A model generated the notes under the pieces. The model searched no databases, was not told the DNA's origin, and saw only the letters and a program-made list of their open reading frames with translations. This document shows, one piece after another, positions 46,701 to 59,576 of a stretch of DNA of 64,000 nucleotides; positions within the stretch are counted from its first letter, which is position 1, and each line of letters begins with the position of its first letter. This DNA comes from Linyphia triangularis (taxonomy: Eukaryota; Arthropoda; Arachnida; Araneae; Linyphiidae), in NCBI GenBank assembly GCA_963978545.1, contig OZ021726.1, positions 50,637,959 through 50,701,958 on the forward strand. The letters are read 5' to 3'. The position numbers were made by a program, and so were the translations under genes.

Positions 46701-49700
46701 TTCAAGTCCTGAATAGTTCACAATTTCAATTGCAAATATCTTCGCAAATTTTGCAGATAACTTCATCAAACATTTTCCGGTGCTGTTATTATGGTATTGT
46801 GCACATATTTCTAATTGAACTTTTTGATCCATTTCCTTTATTTTTTTAGTAAATTTCAGCTAAAAGCATTGCAAGCTGTCTCAAAATCTTTAGCATAGTA
46901 ATTTTACTTATTACAGGTGTACGTTCCTCTCTAACTATCCAATACACTGTTTCAAATTTAACCTTTGGTTAGGCACGCGACCTTTCATCTTGCGGTTAGT
47001 CGTGTGGGGAACATCTGACAAACCCTTGCGACTAGCCGCAAGAAAAAAATTTCCTCCAAATTCAAATTTTCATGCCTACTTTTGAATTTGTGACTAAATA
47101 CCAAAGTAAGTGAATATTTTAATTAAAAATACAACATTATTGAACAGAATAAAGTAAAAATTAAAACATATTTTTAAAGCAACTTGGAAATAAATGTAAG
47201 AAGGCTTTGATCATGGGCTGCTATCTATTGAGAAATTGATTGTGGGGAACATTTGTCAACCGCCTGACTAACCAAGGATTATAAGGTTTGAAAAATTTAA
47301 TCGATCACCCTGTATATCTTATCTCAAATTAACAATATTTATTTCTCATTCTAGATTACATTCATGTATTTATTAGACAAGTATGCAAATGATGGAAATA
47401 TAAGTGGCGCTAGGTAAGATACTTAAATTTAGTTTGACTGCATATGATTTCTTACCTATTTTCATATTAATATGTAATTTTGTTTCTCTGTATTGTTAAA
47501 TAATATAGTGGCGTCCTAAATTTATTGACTTGCTTTTTTTTTATTTGGAGGTAGTAATTTGTTTTTGTCCTTTTATTTGAATCCTTACCAACAAATCAAT
47601 ATTTTTGGAACTTATAATGTGCCTTCCTAAAAGTGGTATTCCAAGGTTAAATTGGCCGACCAAACGGTATAGTGGTTAGCGTGCTGGCTTCTAGACCGCG
47701 AGGTTGCGGGTTCGAGTCCCGTGTTGGCATGGGTGTTTGTAAATGTATGTTGGCTTGTCTAATGACGAAAGTTTCGGCGCATTATAGCCCTCGTGTTGCT
47801 GACGGCGCCAGATAATCTGAATACAACCAACCAAGGTTAAATTGTCAGTTTTAATTGCAACACTTATGTTAGAATATATTCAGTAATTAAAAATTCATTT
47901 GGTTACACATGAAATGTTTTGGAATCAACCATCACTAAATCATTCGAAACAAGACCAACTGGTTTGACACATATGTTTATTGTCTCTTTAAATTATGATA
48001 AATTTGCACACATCTCAAAGCATAAAAATCATTTAGAAATTAACAATCTATTTTACTATCTTAAAACTTATATTAGTTATAAATTCGTTTTAAGGAGTTT
48101 TTTTTTTATGAAGTACTGGTTTTGTCTGAGCTCAAATACTTGTGACCAGGTAAAAATTTGTGCAGTCGATTGTGTTAAGATCAATTATGAAACTTGAGAC
48201 GTGCATCAATTGAGACATCCACATCAAGAAATAAGTTCCTTTTGAGAAAAATCTAGTTTGAATTAGTTCAGTAGATCTCAAGTTATGACCATAACCCTTT
48301 TTCTATTCTTGATATCACCATGTTAATCTCAAAACAACTGAATTGAAATTATGCTCCTGACTATCTAGGTTGGTCAAGAAACCTATGACAAAAATTCGGT
48401 TAAAATTGTTTCAGTAGATCTAAAATTATAATCATACCCCTTTAGGGGCTAGAAAGGGGAGTGAAGATGGTTTTTCGAGATCTCATATAGCCACTGATTT
48501 TCTTTCAAGCATGAAGTATACAAAATTTCATTAAGATTGTAATGAAACTGTGACATTTCTTATAAACAACCCCCCCACACAAACACTTCTTTATAAATAT
48601 ATACATAAGTAAGAAAGAAAAAAAAAATGAAATTACAAAAGTAAAATCAAAAACATGAAAAGAAAAAAAATACAATAAATTACCAGCGCATAAGCTAAGA
48701 CTAGGTTAAAATGTTGCATATAATAACAGTTTAAATGCTTTTGGAAATTCGGACCATCTCCCTGAAAAAGTTCAAATTTTTTTGCTGTTTTCATTTCTTT
48801 TTGTTTGTGTTAGGAGATAGGGTGTTCAAAAGAACATCTACAGAAAAAGCTCTTGGTTTAAACGGTTCTGGAAATTCAAACCATCTCCCTGACGAAATTC
48901 AAAATTTATACCTTTTTCATTTCTTTTGGTTGTATTATATATATATGTGTGTGTGATGCAGCAGTCTTCACGTTAAATAAATAAATAGAAAAAAATTTTA
49001 CAATAAATTTAAACATACTGTTTAAATATTCCATCTTTAAATTGAAATTAGTGGTTGAAATTAACTTTTTAAATCGGGCACCCCTGTCTTTTGACTTATG
49101 TTATTATCATAAACTAACACATTTACTAACAGAATAGAAAGTAAACTTCAAGATTAAAAATTTATAAAAGGTAATTGCAACAATTATATTTTAGCACATA
49201 AGCAAAAGAAATACAACTTTTCAAAATAACTGAACATTTGTTTGTAATAAACAAAAATGAACGAAGTTTTTTTTTTAAAAATCATAATAAAATTAACATG
49301 GTTTTGAATAGTTAGATGCACTGCATGCACCCAAGTTAAAAACTTAAGTGCATGAATAAAATTTTATGTGCACCCACTAATTTCGAACCCTGATTTAAAT
49401 AATACCTTTTGTATTTAATTTTTTATTATTTATATGAATATTTTTATATATCTTAATAAACATGGCAAAGTATCATCACATGAAACCTGAAATGTGAAGT
49501 TAATGATGGCTAGCCTTTTCATTGTTTGGTAATTGTTGTAATTTATTCAGAATTCTTACTTTTCAACTGTATGTTAACATTAAATTTGGTAATTTTTGCT
49601 AATGAATTACGTGTATTTAAATTTTTGTAAATTTTTTTTAGTGAGGTTCTACAATTTATGAAAGATAAAGGACTCCCAATTAATGAAGCAGTTTTTAATG

Positions 49701-52220
49701 CCTTAATTAAAGGTCATATGAAAGCAAAGTGAGTGTTTTTTGTGTTTTGTTAAGTAGATAAATGAAATTTTTTGTTATAAAATTAATTATTTTGTAAAAA
49801 AAATATGGCTATGCTTAATAAAATTTATTTAATGCTTTCAAATAATCCAAATGGTGGGGAGAAGGGAGGAAGTTGTATTTTTAATTATAGATTACAAACT
49901 TTTAAGTATCAAAATTGGAAGCAAATTCAAGATTTTACAAATTCTGATTTGTGAATCTGGATATCATTTTGAAGTAGTAGTATGTTTTTATTTTATGTAA
50001 TGGGTTTGGATTTATGGATTAATTGAACTCTAAAGAAATAGTCAGATTATAGTATAACTAAAATATAACAGTTTTGCTATAAAGATATTTTCAATAAAAT
50101 GAAATTATGGATAATAGTTTACACTTTAGATTGAAAAACAATTAGATAAATTCTCATGAATTTAATTATATAAAATAATCCAAATAAGATATTATAGTTA
50201 GGATTTCATAAAAATTTGAAATATAACTCTTTGTCCAAAAATTAGTTGCATACTTCAAACCAGTATCACATTTAACTAATTAAATGAATATTGTAATTTA
50301 ATTTTTTAAAATGAAAATGTAATGTCTTCTCTCTTTTTTTTCCAGGGATACTTCCGGTGCGAGAGATATACTAGAAGTTATGAAGTAATTGGCATTTATT
50401 GAAAATGTTTATTTTATTTTAAACAACGACTTTTTTCCCATCATTGTTCACAATTTCTTAATTTAATAACTCTAAAGCATGTTGAGAAAATATAAACTAA
50501 TATTTAACGTAAAACAAATTAGAAATCTGTAAAAAATTATTATTATTTTTGTAAAAAATCATACTTTCTTTTTTCTTTTCTCAAAGCAAAACTTTGTTTC
50601 AAGATAAGCAGGAATGTATCTGAAATATGCTCTGCTTGTAAAATTTAAAAGACATTCAATAGTTTTGTATAATGAATCTTCATTTTTGCTTCAGAATGAT
50701 TTTTGGGACTTCTTTGGAAAAAAAAATTCATATATAAATCAGTCATCTTAACAATAGAGTTATTCTGTACCAATGACTGCTTTTTGAAGGCTGCTCACCA
50801 TTTCTGTCTCTAGCTAAATCCAATTTAACAGGGATGAAAGAGCTGCTGCAATTGCGCCAAACTGACTACCCTGCTCCAAAAACCTCTTTTTCGTCAAGAT
50901 TGTGCCGAACTGCGCCAAAAGACAATTTTTTGGCTTAAAAAACTACTTGGTGAGAATTTTGGCTCGAAATATTTCAAAATTATCAGGGAACGTCACCAAC
51001 AAAGCGATAAAAAGTATTTTGCACTTCAAGGGCGTTTTTCGTCAGTTAACGTGTTGAAATAGGTTCACCCTTGAAAATACATATTTACATTCTTTCAGTT
51101 TTGTTGTAAGTTTTTTAAACTGTAAAGAAGTAGAAAATGAATCTGAGTGCATCTGGATTAAATCTGTTTTCTTGGCTGATTTTAATCATAGAAAATTAAT
51201 ATTTTTCTTTATACTTATAGAATACATGATTATTTTTAGAATTTTTTTTTTACCTAGGCTCCGTGTTAAAAATAGAATACAAGTATTGTATTTTTCACAC
51301 AAGCAATCTTTGTGCTTCCGGTTTAGATTTGCTCTCTTGCCTGGTTTTAATAATAAAGATATATGTAGCTTTGTTTAGGCTTTAAGAAAATGCAAATATT
51401 TTTAAAAATTTCGAAACTTTTTAATCCAATTAACAGACCCCCTCTCCCCCCACCTCCGGACCTAATTTCTAAGTCATCGGTAAAACAGGATATGAACTTT
51501 CTATGGTGATTAGGTGGAAGGATTGATGGCTATTAGTAAATGATTTTTTGGCAACCCTGGATGTTAGATCATGATTTTGACTTGGCAACAAACGGGAAAA
51601 TGCATATTACGTCATTCTTTTATTATAGCTCCAATTCCCAGAAAAAACGCTAAGTCGTACCGTAGGTAGACGCAAGATTTTACGAAGAAAACCTAAAAAT
51701 GTGGAGGGGGGGGGGATTTAAGCTATGTCTCTATTTAATTACAGTAGAAGTTATTTTTTTATATAAATTAAATGCTAGTATAGTTGTCAAATTTCAGTTA
51801 AAGGTTTTTATTTTTTGAGAAAAAAAAATTAACTTCTAATAAACAAATAGTAATAAAAAAACCCTGCTAAGTGAAGCTATCAGTCCAAACCAGTTATAAA
51901 ATCCAATGCTTGCTGCTAAGCAGCCTTGTTTCACTTTTTTTTTGCGGAAGGGGGGATTGATGTACTTTGCATAGGTAATTGGTATTAAGAGTTTTTAAAG
52001 AAAAAGATCTTATTTCATCAGTTGTTAAAAGTAGCTCAAACTGAGATTATTTTGAAAAACTTTCAGTGATGGACAGAACCTTATGATATCATTGAAAACT
52101 TCTTATATTTTAGTTGTTGGGAAAGAGTTTAATAATTATTTTTTTACTACCCAAGTATTGATTACAAAAAAAAACCAAAAAAAAAAAAAAACATGCAAGT
52201 GCTTTTTTGTAAATGAATGT

Positions 52221-52256
<36 letters not shown>

Positions 52257-55200
52257 ATGTATTCAAATTAATTAATGTAAATTTAGAATGCAAAGGTATT
52301 TATATAATGAACAAGTTACACCTTTTTTTTACTTTGAATTAATATAAAATATCAAGGTTGAAATATACAAAAATATTTGGTGCATCACTAATTTAAATGT
52401 AATAATTTACTGCTCCAGAACCACATTTTGCTGCACCAAAATCGTATTTTTACTGCTCTGACAGTGCTCCAAAATCACATTTTGGTACTTACATCACTGA
52501 ATTTAAGCGTATTGGGCTATGTGTGGTGGTTTTTAGATTATTAGGCCAGGGCTGTTGGAATGTGCACGATTCTTGCTATTTAAGTTTGTGCTCGAATGCT
52601 GGAATGTACATGATGTTACTATTTAAGTTTTACTCAGCTTTGCCACATTCAGGAGAAATTTTCTGTTTCAACTAATACGAGTCACATGGAATGACAATTA
52701 AGTTTTGGACAATGATAAAACTGGATATAGATAAAAAAAAAGTTTTATCAATTCTTTTAATGATGTATTATATTGGATTGTTCAATTACAATTACAGAAA
52801 GGACCTGTTGAGCATAACTAAAATATATACAGAAAAATTAAGTGAGAAATTTTTTTAAAAACTTTTACAAAAATCTGTATTTCTATTGCATAATGGTTGC
52901 TATTATTAAATTTATGTTGTGAAAAATTCTAATTGTAAGTTTTTAACAGATTTACATTTTTTTTTAATCATGTGTATTGTAAAATTTTAATTTTTTAAAT
53001 AACTCTTGCAATCCTTTAAATTTTTCTCCAAGAAAATCTTGCTTTAATTTATGAAAATGATTTATGCACTTTCAATGGTGCTGCCTAAAATATTTCAACA
53101 TTAAATAAATGTATTAAGAAAAACTAATCTAATTTTGTTAAATTCTTCTGTTTTAATATTTTATAATCAGTGGAAAGGAACCTCTTCTTACAGTATATGT
53201 TGTCATGTGCTGCTTATCTGCAGATGCTATAATTGTTTTCTTGTACATTAAAATTTAATTTATTATGATATTCAAAGTCATTCACTTGACCATGCAAGTT
53301 TTTTTTAATGATGTCTATTGCAGTTACTGTTGCTAAGCTACAAAATGAAGATAAAAGATTTGTAATAAATTTAAGCATGTATATTAGTTTATTATTGATA
53401 TGTATCAAATAATCAGATCAAGAAAATGTTACATTTCGGGAAAGTTCAGAAGAAAAAAAATTACACTGAAAGGAAGTGTTGTGAAAATTTTCTATACCCA
53501 TAGTTTGTATGTTTTTAAAAAACTTCGAAAAGTGCTTGCAAAAAAAAAAAAAAAAAACTTTCATTTTCATGTGCAAAACCTTGAATTTTTAAAAAATGTG
53601 TTTATGATGCTTGAATTTTATTTTCTAAAAATCTAGTTTCTTTTAAGAATGTTGACTTTCAAATAAAGCAACATTCTTCGAATTTAGTTAAGCTAATCAG
53701 CAACCAGAAAACCACTAGAACATACAAGATTGCGTCATTCCTCCTGCTAGTTTGTTTTCCCCCTTCGATGCGTATAGCAAAGGGCATTCTGCGAAACATG
53801 GCATAACATATTTGAAAACTGGTTTATTTCAATCAAATTACGTGATCTCTTGTTTCATTTTTGCACACTGTTTAAAAATAGCAATAAAGTGCATTTTCAA
53901 TCCAAGTTGGTTAGAAAAGCATTGATATAATTCATGGGCATGGTTGGAAGCCTATGTGTGGGATCCGCATTTTGCACGATATACTTCATGTGCCAAAAAT
54001 TCCAGCACAGCATCAATGGAAAAGAAACTGCTTTAAAAAACCATGTGAAGGTCAAAAAGCACATGGATTTAGTTTTTATAAGAAGTAGTTTAATGAGCAT
54101 TGTTGGGACTATTTCTAATGATAAAAAGAAATACCCCAAAAGCAAAAATTGTTCGCAACAATCAAGTCGTCATCGATTTCATCTCAAGCTAGCACGGCGG
54201 AGGTGCATGTAGTTTAAAATGAAATTTTAGAAGCTGAAATGTTCCTGACATTCAAAACCATAAAAAATTACTGTTCGTATAAATTCAAATGAAAACATTC
54301 ATAAATTATTTCGATGCATGTTCGCCGTAGCGCGATTCCATTACTTTGGGATGGGAATTTTTTTTTTGCAGTATTTGGAATCAAGCCATATCTTCAGAGT
54401 GTATTAAAAGACAGTTGAATCACTAAGAATTTTATATTATTTGATGTAAGTATCAATAGGATGAAACAAGAAAAATTAACCGTTATTCACACCCGAAATT
54501 GGCGTTATAACCAATTGAGTGCTACCTATTTAACTTTTTTTTTTAAAGGACATAGTACTGTTCCTCATATACTCGAAAGATATTTTTCGTCTATTGTAAA
54601 CTAAAAATTGTCTTCTATTGGAAACTAAAAAAGATATTTTATTTTGTATTTATTCGAATTGAACATGCACCGTTTGCCAATAAAAAATGTTTGGATTTTT
54701 TTTTTCTTTTGTATATTTGTGTTGACAACGCTTCCTTGAAAATTCTGAAGTTTTTTCTCCTTCAAGTGTACGAACCATGATACCTCAACATTTTTCTGTT
54801 GTTATTGCCATTTTGTTTATTTATTAATAAAATGTGCACTTCAATCTGAAAAGACTAATGTTTTCATGTTTCAAAATAGGTTAGTTTAGTTATTATTTGT
54901 GTATTCTGCTCTTATAAATCGCATGCTTCTTAATCATTACTTAGTACTACATCCAAATGGTCAGGCTTGAGTGCAATTCTTATTTTAGAAAGTTGTAATA
55001 TTTGTTTCAAAACCTGATGTACTTAATCAGCTTCTTGAAATCATTTACAACTGTATTAATATTTTCTAAAATTACTTATAGGTCATCATGTTTACCATCT
55101 GCAGAAACATATACAAATCTTGCTTGTGGATATGCTGAATTGGGAAAGATAGAAGAAATAACATCTGTAATACAAGAAGCTCAAAGCAATAATATTTCCC

Positions 55201-58200
55201 TCTCGACTGGAAATTATCTTTCAATAATTTCTTCTTTGCCTGCAGAGCATTCAGCATTTGCTGATAAGGTAATCATATTGCAAGTTAAAAGTATTTTTAT
55301 ACTGAATAATTCAATCCTGCATATTAATTAGTAAGTTCATTCTCCCAAAACAAGAAAAATACATGGCTTTGCAACATTATATCACTTTAAAAATAAGTAC
55401 GAAAATAATTAATATCCTTTAATTTTACTTTTCTATGTTCCAAGCTAACCTTTGAATAAATACATATTAACATTTTTTATGTATAAATGTATTTAAAAAT
55501 ACATCAAACATCTATTATCCTGTCTTGTCACTAGAGCCATCTATGTTGTAATTAATGTTAAATAAATTAAAACTGATTTTCCTACCATAATTAACTTAAT
55601 GCATTTTTAATAAAGTGTTTTATACAATGGAAAATAATTTCCTTAATTTTTCATAATTAGAAAATTACAAATACTTGTCACTGAAAAAAAATCATTGTGC
55701 TGCCATATTGCATTACACTCGATATTTTGATTACAGATGTTAGCAGAGTTCTATTTTCTGTGCCTGTTAGATCTTTTATTTCTTTACTAAGCTGTACGAA
55801 TAATTATTCTTAATCAGCATTTTCTTTTTTGATGAATTGTGAAGTTCTTTGTTATCAGAGTTATGTTTAATTTTAATCATTTCCATGGTATCTACAGAGA
55901 ATATTTCGAACAGTAGAAATTTTTTAATATTACGATATAGAATACATAATAAAGTTACCTTTTAGAAAATATATACATTTACTTTAAAAATTTTAAACAG
56001 AATATGCCAGCTTCTAAATATGCGAGTTTCATCATTATCCTGGCAAATAAAGAACAGAATGACAGTAAACCAGGATAATAATGCATGCTATTAATTCAAA
56101 ATACAATTAAAATAGATGCAAGTTTAAATGTATTTGACTACTATAGTAATCAAATTAAAAAAATTAATTTTTATTTTAATTAGTTTTTTTTTTTTTTAAG
56201 TAATTAAATTTTATTATTGACAGGAAGCTTGCACACTTTTGAAAAATTACTTTTATTTCTTAATAAATTTTTCAGCAGTATTTAGTCCTTTTTTTCTGTT
56301 ATGAAAATCCAGAATGAATATGTGTTGCTCTACCTATTATGAGCACCATTGTCTTGGAATAGGGATATTTTTTTCTTCTTACAGTTAAGAGATGGTTACG
56401 CTATTAGTATTTTTTCTTATTGTAGCAAGCCTAAATAATAAAAAAAAAAAATATATAACATATTTTTATGGCATCTTTCTTAAGAAATATTTTAATATAG
56501 AAAAATTGCCTGTTTTGGAAGAAGGATTCAGTAATCTATATGTGTTTGCCATATGCATGAGAGAACTTGAAACATGCATCAAGGACTCGATTGCTTTTGT
56601 GAACAGTTCATGTATTGAATATTATGTGTAAAAGTGAATATATCAAGCAGCAATGTTATATTCAAATGGCATGGCTGACATAAAAAACATCAGATATTCC
56701 TCTCCAAATTATCCTTAGGCGTTCTAAATGTTTTGCATGCTGCATCTCTATTTTGAACTTAAAAACTTTTTCTGCTAAATATAAACAAAATTATGTACTA
56801 TAATATTATGTCTTCCATGATTTAAATTAATATTTTATGTTATACAAAATCATGTATCAAATGTTACTTGTATTTTCATATCTGACATTTATAAAATTAT
56901 AAAGTTTGATTCCTTTGTAGTGATACATATAGGCAATACAGTAATATTAATAAATTAAATTTATTCTGTTTCATGAATGTCTATACACCCTGTCCCAAAA
57001 ATTTAGACAAAAGCACACAATACACTGCAAAAATAAGAATGGGATGAAATTTTTTTTGTATGTGTATAATTATAAACACTACATGAAACACAAGTTAGGG
57101 TTAATTCATTAGAAAAAACTACAGATGCTGAATTTCTTTAGAAAAACAAAAAATAGGGTGTCCCATAATTACAGACAATATTTACATAATTATACACAAT
57201 ATTTGTTTTATGAGTTATATTTAAGGTTACACAGTTACTAATGTTAGTATTTAATTGTGTTTCCATTGCCTTTAATCACTTCAAATACACTGTTTTCCAT
57301 CGAAAGTACTAAGTTTTGCATTACCTCTGAAGGGCAGTTCATACTTTGCTTGCACTATCGCTGCTTTAAGGTTCCTGTTCGAAAAATATTGGCGTCCATT
57401 TTCATATAATTTTCGTGCTAGATGTCCTCTCATGTTTTCCTGATATTATTCATGTAGAACCACATATTTGTCGAGTTAGATATCTGAATAGGTGTCCTGT
57501 CTTGTTGAAATACACAGTTAAGTCCTCCCAGCAAATCCTGTAGTGGAATAAAATTGGCCTCTAATATTTGCTGATACTCCTGTTAGTAAATTTTCTTGCT
57601 ATAGTTGCCAAAAATGTTTGTCCATAAAATCAAAGACCACCCCAAGTCATTACTGATCTCCACCTTGCTGTCTACTAAAAAAACTTCTTGGTTCACTTCT
57701 TAAATCATGCCAGTAAAATTTATATCCAAACCATCCAAGTTCCACTTTTCTCGTCACTAAATATTGTTGACAGCCATTTATCACTGTAAGACATCATTTT
57801 CTTTGCCCCATTTAAACGTCCAGTTTTGTGGCGTACTTTTAAGCATGATGTCTTCCACATTTTCATGAAAATTATTCGTTTAGATTCCATTATTCTTCTG
57901 TGAATGATATTTTTTGACACTCCAAAATTGGATGCAACTTATCGCAATGACATATTATTTTTAGATTCTATGCTTAAAATGATTCTGTTAATGCGCATAG
58001 ATGACATTCTTTGTTGACCAGGTCTTTTCTTACTTGATAACTTGTTGCCATTATGTAAAATTCTGTAAACACTTCTTACAAATCTCTTTAGAATCTTTAA
58101 ATTTTAAATCCAAATTTTTGATGATTTCCTCTTTCGAAATCTCTTTACCTTCTAATGGCATTTTGTCGAATTTGTGAAAAAATCGATTTGTTACTCGAAA

Positions 58201-59541
58201 GCAAGCAAAAAATTAATCCAAATCTATAAAAGTCAGAAAAGCAGTCGATAAATACTTTCAAGAAATGTAAATAAATAATTTTCTGCTGAAAAAAATATTT
58301 AACAAATAATATTTCTAAGGAAAGTCAGATGATGTCTCTATTTATGGGAAGGCAATTTTTAATTTTTTTAAATTTTTACACAGTTTTTACTTATTTTCTA
58401 ATATTTTTTTACAAGAAAACCAAATAAGTCAATTAAAAAAATTTATTTGAATAATTTCTGCAAATTCATGAAGTGTATTTTAACTTGGGATGTCATTTTT
58501 GGTCTGTGTCTATATTTTTGGAACAGGCTGTATATATATAAACTGTATAGGTATGTGTTTAGGATTATTCATTATTATGAATGAATAAATGTTTATTATA
58601 AAATTTGATATTAGAACTAAGATTTATATTTTCAGATTATAGGTACATTGGATAATGCTTATGAATGGAAGCAAGAAATCTTAAACTGCATTTTAAATTT
58701 GATACACAAAGATTTAGAAGAAGTAGCTTACAAATTGCTTTTAGTTATCGCAAGTAGAGAAGACAGTAATGCCACTAATACTTTCATGAAGCAGTTAATT
58801 AAATCTGGAAAAGTAAGGAGTATAATGCTTTATATTTTATTAACTAACTGTTAATCTAACTTATGCTGTTATTACTTGCTTGTAAAACGAGCAAAAAAAA
58901 AAATGCAAACTGCCTTGCCTGGTTAAATATTTAATCAATAAAAGTACATATTTGTCAAAAATTAAGGTAATAAAATTATAGCATTTTGTACCACACATAC
59001 TACTTTTATAATTTATCACCTACGCAACTTTATTGGACAAATACAAAAATTATAAATAAAACATAGAAGATTTTGCTTTCATTCCATGGCAGGGCAAGTG
59101 ACGGGCAATAATACATACTTTATTTTAAGTTTTTGCAATTTTTTTAAACTTTAAAACAATTTTTTATGTTTGATACTTTTTAAAAGAGCACTTTTATAAC
59201 TCATTATTTTCCACCCTCTCTGAAATTGAAGTATAAATTTTTTTAATTGAAAAACTAATTAGTACAGTGCCTATTGGGAAATCATTTTATTTTAAAATAT
59301 TGTTAAATTTTTTATTTTTTTTAATGTTTTAATCTGCATCCAAAGTTTACTTGAAATTAATTTCTTCATTGAATGGGTTAACAGGCAGACTTGCAAAGGT
59401 CGCACTTGCCCTAAAATTCTTAATATTCCTTACATTTTTGTTTCTCCCTAAAATTTCTGAAATTGTACTTAAATTTTTTGATAATTCCTAAAAAAAAGTT
59501 AAAAACCTCAAAAATTCTCCTATTTTCCTCCAAAATCAGCA

Positions 59542-59576
<35 letters not shown>

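Noticed and set aside
48735..48956. 73-codon frame in LRPPRC intron 5
   Set aside because: Created by a local ~120-bp tandem duplication; translation shows the duplicated text and no domain.
56392..56631. 79-codon frame preceded by an acceptor-like site in LRPPRC intron 8
   Set aside because: Exons 8 and 9 already join in phase and align with the family without it; no similarity recognised.
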